A DNA stretch of 19,287 bases. It comes from JAFGLY01 sp041309225. Its GTDB lineage: Bacteria > Myxococcota_A > UBA796 > JAFGLY01. The stretch is taken from positions 1 to 19,287 of the forward strand of contig JBFYZZ010000333.1 in assembly GCA_041309225.1 (NCBI GenBank), in the 5' to 3' direction. Made by a program: the position numbers and the translations under genes. A model generated the notes under the pieces. That model had not been told where the DNA came from. It saw only the letters and a list, made by a program, of their open reading frames with translations, and ran no database searches. Below are positions 15,860 through 19,287 of this stretch, piece by piece (within the stretch, counting starts at the first letter, position 1; each line of letters begins with the position of its first letter).

Positions 15860-16579
15860 TCAGAGACGCGCCAGGACGAACCGGACGCCGCCCTTGCGAC
15901 CCTGCAGGACCGCGTCGACGTGCGTGCGGAAGGTGCGCACCGCCCGCTCCACGGCCTCCTCGCCGAACCGCTCGGCGACCGTGGCCCTGCGGCGTTGAAG
16001 GTCCACGAGGAAGGCCTGGTAGTCGCGGCGGAAGGAGGCGGTGAGGTCCTGGCGGTTGCGCAGCGCGAAGCCCACCGAGCGGATGCAGCGGAGCCAGTCG
16101 TCCTCGGTGAGCGGCGGCTCGTCCGCGAGGTGCACGGAGCGCCAGCGCCGGAGGTCGAGCACGACGTAGTCGTCGAAGCCGAAGGAGCCCCCCGGCCGGA
16201 GCACCCTGCGGATCTCGGCGAGCACGGACTCCTTGTCGACCACCTGGCCCAGGACGCACCAGGAGAGCGCGACGTCGAAGGAGCCCTCCTGGAAGGGGAG
16301 GTGCCGCGCGTCGCCCCGGACCACGGACAGCGGCGGCATCCCGGCCTTGCGGCAGCGGGCGCAGTTCTCCGCCACGATGTCCACGCCGGTCACCCGTGCG
16401 GAGGCCACCTCGCGCAGCCAGTAGGCCGGACCGCCGAATCCGCAGCCCACGTCGAGCACCCGGTCGCGAGGCCGCACGCCGGTGCACCGGTAGAGGTCGG
16501 CGGTCTCGCGCGGGCCACCCGGATGGATGTGCTCGTGGCGGCGGAGCGCCTGGATGATGCACCGGGTCTCGTAGTCCAT
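15860..16579 (-). CDS. Class I SAM-dependent methyltransferase
   Basis: This 239-residue protein has a standard Rossmann methyltransferase core. Motif I is 'VLDVGCGFGG' (41-50), the acidic residue after strand 2 is D67 in 'GVDIVAEN', motif II is 'RGDARHLPFQEGSFDVALSW', and the post-motif region is 'EIRRVLRPGGSFGFDDY'. The N-terminal 'MDYETRCIIQALRRHEHIHPGG' and overall length resemble UbiE/glycine-sarcosine-type small-molecule methyltransferases rather than RNA or protein methylases. The methyl acceptor is unknown. Two Cys residues in 'ENCARCRK' are not part of the usual core. The ATG at 16579 has a GAGGCAGG-like ribosome site. The gene is transcribed alone, with 232 bp separating it from the topoisomerase operon behind it. 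Confidence 0.88.
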   Translation of the reverse strand: MDYETRCIIQALRRHEHIHPGGPRETADLYRCTGVRPRDRVLDVGCGFGGPAYWLREVASARVTGVDIVAENCARCRKAGMPPLSVVRGDARHLPFQEGSFDVALSWCVLGQVVDKESVLAEIRRVLRPGGSFGFDDYVVLDLRRWRSVHLADEPPLTEDDWLRCIRSVGFALRNRQDLTASFRRDYQAFLVDLQRRRATVAERFGEEAVERAVRTFRTHVDAVLQGRKGGVRFVLARL

Positions 16580-16611
16580 GCCTGCCTCGGCCGTGGATGG
16601 CCTGTCCGTCC

Positions 16612-16617
16612 ATCATA
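16612..16617 (-). promoter_or_regulatory. Candidate -10 element for the methyltransferase gene
   Basis: The minus strand reads TATGAT here, matching 5/6 of the sigma-70 -10 consensus, 32 bases before the methyltransferase start. No convincing -35 hexamer sits 16-18 bases upstream, so an activator may be needed, or the match is chance in a GC-rich region. Confidence 0.28.
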
Positions 16618-16682
16618 CGCCCGGGACGGGTCCGGGTGGGCCCGGGGATGCCGGGACGGCGGATGCCCGGTGCTCGTCATCG

Positions 16683-16702
16683 TACCTTTACCGGTACCTA
16701 CC
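16683..16702. promoter_or_regulatory. Cluster of four TACC/GGTA repeats upstream of the methyltransferase
   Basis: TACC occurs at 16683, 16689, 16695 and 16699, and GTACCT is directly repeated 12 bases apart (16682 and 16694). This is a relatively AT-rich island in a GC-rich spacer, about 65-90 bases upstream of the candidate -10. It could be a regulator-binding site; no known regulon motif is recognised. Confidence 0.2.
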
Positions 16703-16774
16703 AGCCGACATGCGACGGTCGTATCGAACCCCCGGCGGGCCGCCTGCTCGCCGGCCGGAGGCGGTGCGAGCGGG

Positions 16775-16795
16775 GGTCCCGGGAGGTCCGGGACC
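16775..16795 (-). terminator. GC-rich stem-loop downstream of the parE/gyrB gene
   Basis: GGTCCCGG (16775-16782) and CCGGGACC (16788-16795) form a perfect 8 bp stem with a five-base loop, starting 16 bases after the topoisomerase stop. No T run follows on the minus strand. It could be a 3' end-protecting hairpin or a terminator not relying on a U tract. Confidence 0.35.
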
Positions 16796-16811
16796 GCCCC
16801 GGGGCCTCAGG

Positions 16812-18740
16812 CTACACGTCCAGCTCCCCCACCTCGCCGGCCCGGGCCATGATCTCGTCGTACCGGGCCGACGGATCCCGGCCGAGGAGGTTCTGGATCA
16901 CGGCCTCCGCCTCGAGGGCCGTGCCCTCCGGAATCCGGACCTGGAGCAGCCGGCGGCGGCGGGGATCGAGCGTGGTCTCGTAGAGCGTGCGCGGCATCAT
17001 CTCGCCCAGGCCCTTGAATCGTGTGATCTCGGGCCGCGCCCGCGCGGGCAGGCGCTTGAGCAGGCGCGCCTTCTCGGTGTCGTCGGCGGCCCACAGCGTG
17101 CGGCCCTGGACATCGATCCGGTAGAGCGGCGGCTGGGCGAGGTAGACGTGGCCGTGACGGATGAGGTCGGGCAGGTAGCGGTAGAAGAACGTAAGGAGGA
17201 GGGTGGCGATGTGGTGGCCATCGGAGTCGGCGTCCATGAGGAGCACGATCCGATGGTACCGCAGGCGTCCCAAGTCGAAGTCCTTGCCCGTGCCACAGCC
17301 GAGGGCCCTCACGACGTCGGACAGTTCCTGGTTGCCGAGCACCTTCTGGAGCGAGGCCTGCTCGGTGTTGAGGACCTTGCCCCGGAGCGGGAGGACGGCC
17401 TGGGTCTCCCGGTCGCGGCCCTGCTTGGCGCTGCCGCCGGCCGAGTCGCCCTCCACGATGAAGATCTCGCAAGCCTCCGGATCGCTCGAGGCGCAGTCGG
17501 AGAGCTTGCCCGGCAGGTTGAGGCGGCGGCTGACCGCCGACTTGCGGCGTACGGCCTGGACCGCCGTACGGGACGCCTCCCGGGCCCGGACCGCCTGGAG
17601 GATCCGGGCCAGGATCGTGTCCGCGGCGGTGCCGTGCTCGTGGAGCCACTGCTCGAGGGCGGGCCGGACCACGCCCTCCACCAGGCCGCGTACCTCGGGA
17701 TTGTTGAGGCGGTCCTTCGTCTGGCCCTGGAACTGGGGTTCGGCGAGGAGGAGGCTCACCACCCCCACCAGGCCCTCCCGCACGTCCTCGGCGAGGATGG
17801 TGAGTCCCCGGGGCTTCTTCTCGTGGGTGTCCACCCAGTTGCGGACCGCCCGGACCACGCCCTCCTTGAAGCCCTGCTCGTGGGTGCCGCCATCGCGGGT
17901 GGGGATGCCGTTCACGAAGGAGAGCAGGTGCTCCCGCGGGGAGTCGGTCCACTGGATGGCCAGCGTGATCCGGAAGGGGCGCCCGTTGCCCCGCTCCTCG
18001 CGGTCGAGCGTGAAGGGTTCGGTGACCACGACCTGGTCGCCGTTCTGCCCCACCACGTGGGCGAGGTAGTCGGCGAGGCCGGCGTCGTGGCGGAACTCGT
18101 GGCTCTCGCCCCGGGTGTCGTCGCGCAGGGTGAGGCGCAGGCCGGGATGGAGGTAGGCCTTGACGTCGAGCATCTCACGCACGGCATCCGGGTCGAAGGT
18201 CTGCTCCCCGAAGATCTCGTCGTCGGGCGTGAAGGTGACGCGGGTGCCGCTTCCCCTCGCGGGGCCCACGGGCGCGGCGGCGGCGCGGGGCCGGCCCCGG
18301 CGGTACTCCTGGCGCCACTCCTGGCCGTCGCGTCGGACCTCCACCGAGAGGGAGGAGGACAGCGCATTGACCACGCTGGCACCGACCCCGTGGAGGCCAC
18401 CCGCGGTGGCGTAGGAGGTCTGGTCAAACTTGGCCCCGGCGTGGAGCCGGGTGAAGATGACCTCGAGTGCGCTGACCTTCGCCTTCGGGTGGATGTCCAC
18501 CGGGATGCCCCGGCCGTTGTCGTTGACCGTTGCAGTGCGGCCGTCGCGGGCAAGGTGGACGTGGATGTGGGAGGCGTGCCCGGAGAGCGCCTCGTCCACG
18601 GAGTTGTCGAGGATCTCGGCGAGCAGGTGGTGCAGGCCGTCGCGGCCGGTGCCGCCGATGTACATGCCCGGCCGCTTGCGCACGGCCTCCAGGCCGTCGA
18701 GCACGGTGATGTCGCGGGCCGTGTACCTCCCGTTCGGCAT
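16812..18740 (-). CDS. parE: Type IIA DNA topoisomerase subunit B (topoisomerase IV ParE / GyrB)
   Basis: This 642-residue protein is the ATPase/TOPRIM subunit of a bacterial type II topoisomerase, which cuts and passes duplex DNA with the A subunit. The GHKL ATPase has 'EILDNSVDEAL' (catalytic E42, N46), 'NDNGRGIPVDIHP' and 'GGLHGVGASVVNALS'. The transducer domain carries a QTK loop ('QGQTKDRLNNPEV'). The TOPRIM domain has 'EGDSAGGSA' (E430) and 'DADSDGHH' (D503, D505). The C-terminal 'RFKGLGEM' is also present. The length and DADSDG (not DADVDG) favour ParE, while the segment 'ATLLLTFFYR' is more GyrB-like, so the subtype is not certain. The start codon directly follows the stop of the upstream A-subunit gene, with a GAGGAG ribosome site inside that gene, so the subunits are made together. 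Confidence 0.93.
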   Translation of the reverse strand: MPNGRYTARDITVLDGLEAVRKRPGMYIGGTGRDGLHHLLAEILDNSVDEALSGHASHIHVHLARDGRTATVNDNGRGIPVDIHPKAKVSALEVIFTRLHAGAKFDQTSYATAGGLHGVGASVVNALSSSLSVEVRRDGQEWRQEYRRGRPRAAAAPVGPARGSGTRVTFTPDDEIFGEQTFDPDAVREMLDVKAYLHPGLRLTLRDDTRGESHEFRHDAGLADYLAHVVGQNGDQVVVTEPFTLDREERGNGRPFRITLAIQWTDSPREHLLSFVNGIPTRDGGTHEQGFKEGVVRAVRNWVDTHEKKPRGLTILAEDVREGLVGVVSLLLAEPQFQGQTKDRLNNPEVRGLVEGVVRPALEQWLHEHGTAADTILARILQAVRAREASRTAVQAVRRKSAVSRRLNLPGKLSDCASSDPEACEIFIVEGDSAGGSAKQGRDRETQAVLPLRGKVLNTEQASLQKVLGNQELSDVVRALGCGTGKDFDLGRLRYHRIVLLMDADSDGHHIATLLLTFFYRYLPDLIRHGHVYLAQPPLYRIDVQGRTLWAADDTEKARLLKRLPARARPEITRFKGLGEMMPRTLYETTLDPRRRRLLQVRIPEGTALEAEAVIQNLLGRDPSARYDEIMARAGEVGELDV

Positions 18741-19287
18741 CTACTCCTCCCCCGTCGCGCCGGACGGCGCCTCGCCGGCCCGGCGGGGTTCGCCGAGCGG
18801 GGCGAGCACCGGCTCGCGCATCCACTCGACGAATCCGCCGCGTTGCAGGACGAGCCGCCCCCGGCCTCCGCGCGGACCGTCGAAGGACTCGGCCGAGACG
18901 ACCACCTCCCGGCCCCGGCTCGTGCGCACCAGCACGCCGTCCCTGCGTCGGTGCGCGAGCCCGAAGGCCATGACCCGATCGTCGCTCTGGAGCTTCACGG
19001 CCATCACGCCCTTCCCCGCGCCCCGCACGAGGTTGGCCGCCTCGACCGGGAACGAGAGCGCGTGGCCTCCCGCGGTGGCCAGGCTGACGCGCTCGCCACC
19101 GAGCGCGGTACAGGCGGCGACGACGGCGTCGTCGCGGCCCTCGAGGCGCATGAAGCGCCGGCCTGCCCTCGTGGAGATCTCGACGTGCGGGTAGAGCGGG
19201 AAGCGCACCACCCGCCCCCGCCGGCTCACCGCGACGCCCCAGGGCGGCGGCACGTCGGCCTGGGGCGGCGTCGCGGGCGCCTCGGCG
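18741..19287 (-). CDS. parC: Type IIA DNA topoisomerase subunit A (ParC/GyrA), C-terminal part
   Basis: The frame is open through the right edge of the window, so this is the last 181 residues of a gene whose start lies beyond it. The visible part shows beta-propeller blades of the GyrA/ParC C-terminal DNA-wrapping domain. Examples are 'GVAVSRRGRVVRFPL', 'GGERVSLATAGGHALSFPVE', the blade signature 'NLVRGAGKGVMAVKL', and 'GVLVRTSRGREVVVSAESF'. No canonical GyrA-box (QRRGGKG) is seen in this part, which slightly favours ParC. The stop TAG at 18743-18741 is directly followed by the ATG of the B-subunit gene. The catalytic tyrosine region is outside the window. The assignment gains strength from the adjacent B subunit. 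Confidence 0.82.
   Translation of the reverse strand, partial: AEAPATPPQADVPPPWGVAVSRRGRVVRFPLYPHVEISTRAGRRFMRLEGRDDAVVAACTALGGERVSLATAGGHALSFPVEAANLVRGAGKGVMAVKLQSDDRVMAFGLAHRRRDGVLVRTSRGREVVVSAESFDGPRGGRGRLVLQRGGFVEWMREPVLAPLGEPRRAGEAPSGATGEE

Noticed and set aside
16706..16740. Possible tRNA fragment around TATCGAACCCCC
   Set aside because: The flanks do not form a T stem, and no cloverleaf is possible in the surrounding spacer.

Overview
The window comes from a high-GC (about 70%), Gram-negative bacterium. The signs are a TonB-dependent outer-membrane receptor, several lipoproteins with lipobox signal peptides, and the end of a TolC-type outer-membrane protein. An Oar-like receptor with an N-terminal carboxypeptidase-regulatory domain, a lipoprotein with an Asp/Thr repeat linker, and very GC-rich third codon positions together suggest Myxococcota or another former deltaproteobacterium. 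This is an inference from style, not a marker-based placement.

Layout. (1) 2-184, +: C-terminal tail of a TolC/NodT-like outer-membrane efflux protein. (2) 298-4853, +: a three-gene cluster encoding a thiolase-fold protein without the nucleophilic cysteine, a DUF35 zinc-ribbon/OB protein with an SCP2-like C-terminal domain, and a membrane protein with a HEXXH peptidase domain. (3) 4874-5932, -: an Asp/Thr-repeat lipoprotein of unknown function. (4) 6110-7639, -: a HAL/PAL/TAL-family ammonia-lyase whose cofactor triad is Ala-Cys-Gly rather than Ala-Ser-Gly. It is divergent from (5) 7817-9856, +: an aldehyde ferredoxin oxidoreductase family tungsten/molybdenum enzyme. (6) 9823-14069, -: an Oar-like TonB-dependent receptor translationally coupled (TGATG) to a lipoprotein with PPC-like domains. 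(7) 14185-15851, +: a lipoprotein with two tandem FKBP domains, then a lipoprotein of the endonuclease/exonuclease/phosphatase family. (8) 15860-16579, -: a class I SAM methyltransferase. (9) 16812-19287, -: a type IIA topoisomerase pair, with the 3' part of parC/gyrA directly abutting parE/gyrB.

The genes appear to form several independent short units rather than one pathway. The most coherent units are the thiolase-like/DUF35-SCP2 pair (predicted acyl-CoA or steroid side-chain chemistry), the receptor-lipoprotein pair (predicted outer-membrane uptake or surface function), and the topoisomerase pair. No tRNA, rRNA, CRISPR array, insertion sequence or phage gene was seen. No complete new multi-gene system is evident. 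The best leads are the two enzymes with altered key catalytic residues, the DUF35-SCP2 fusion, and the coupled receptor/lipoprotein unit.
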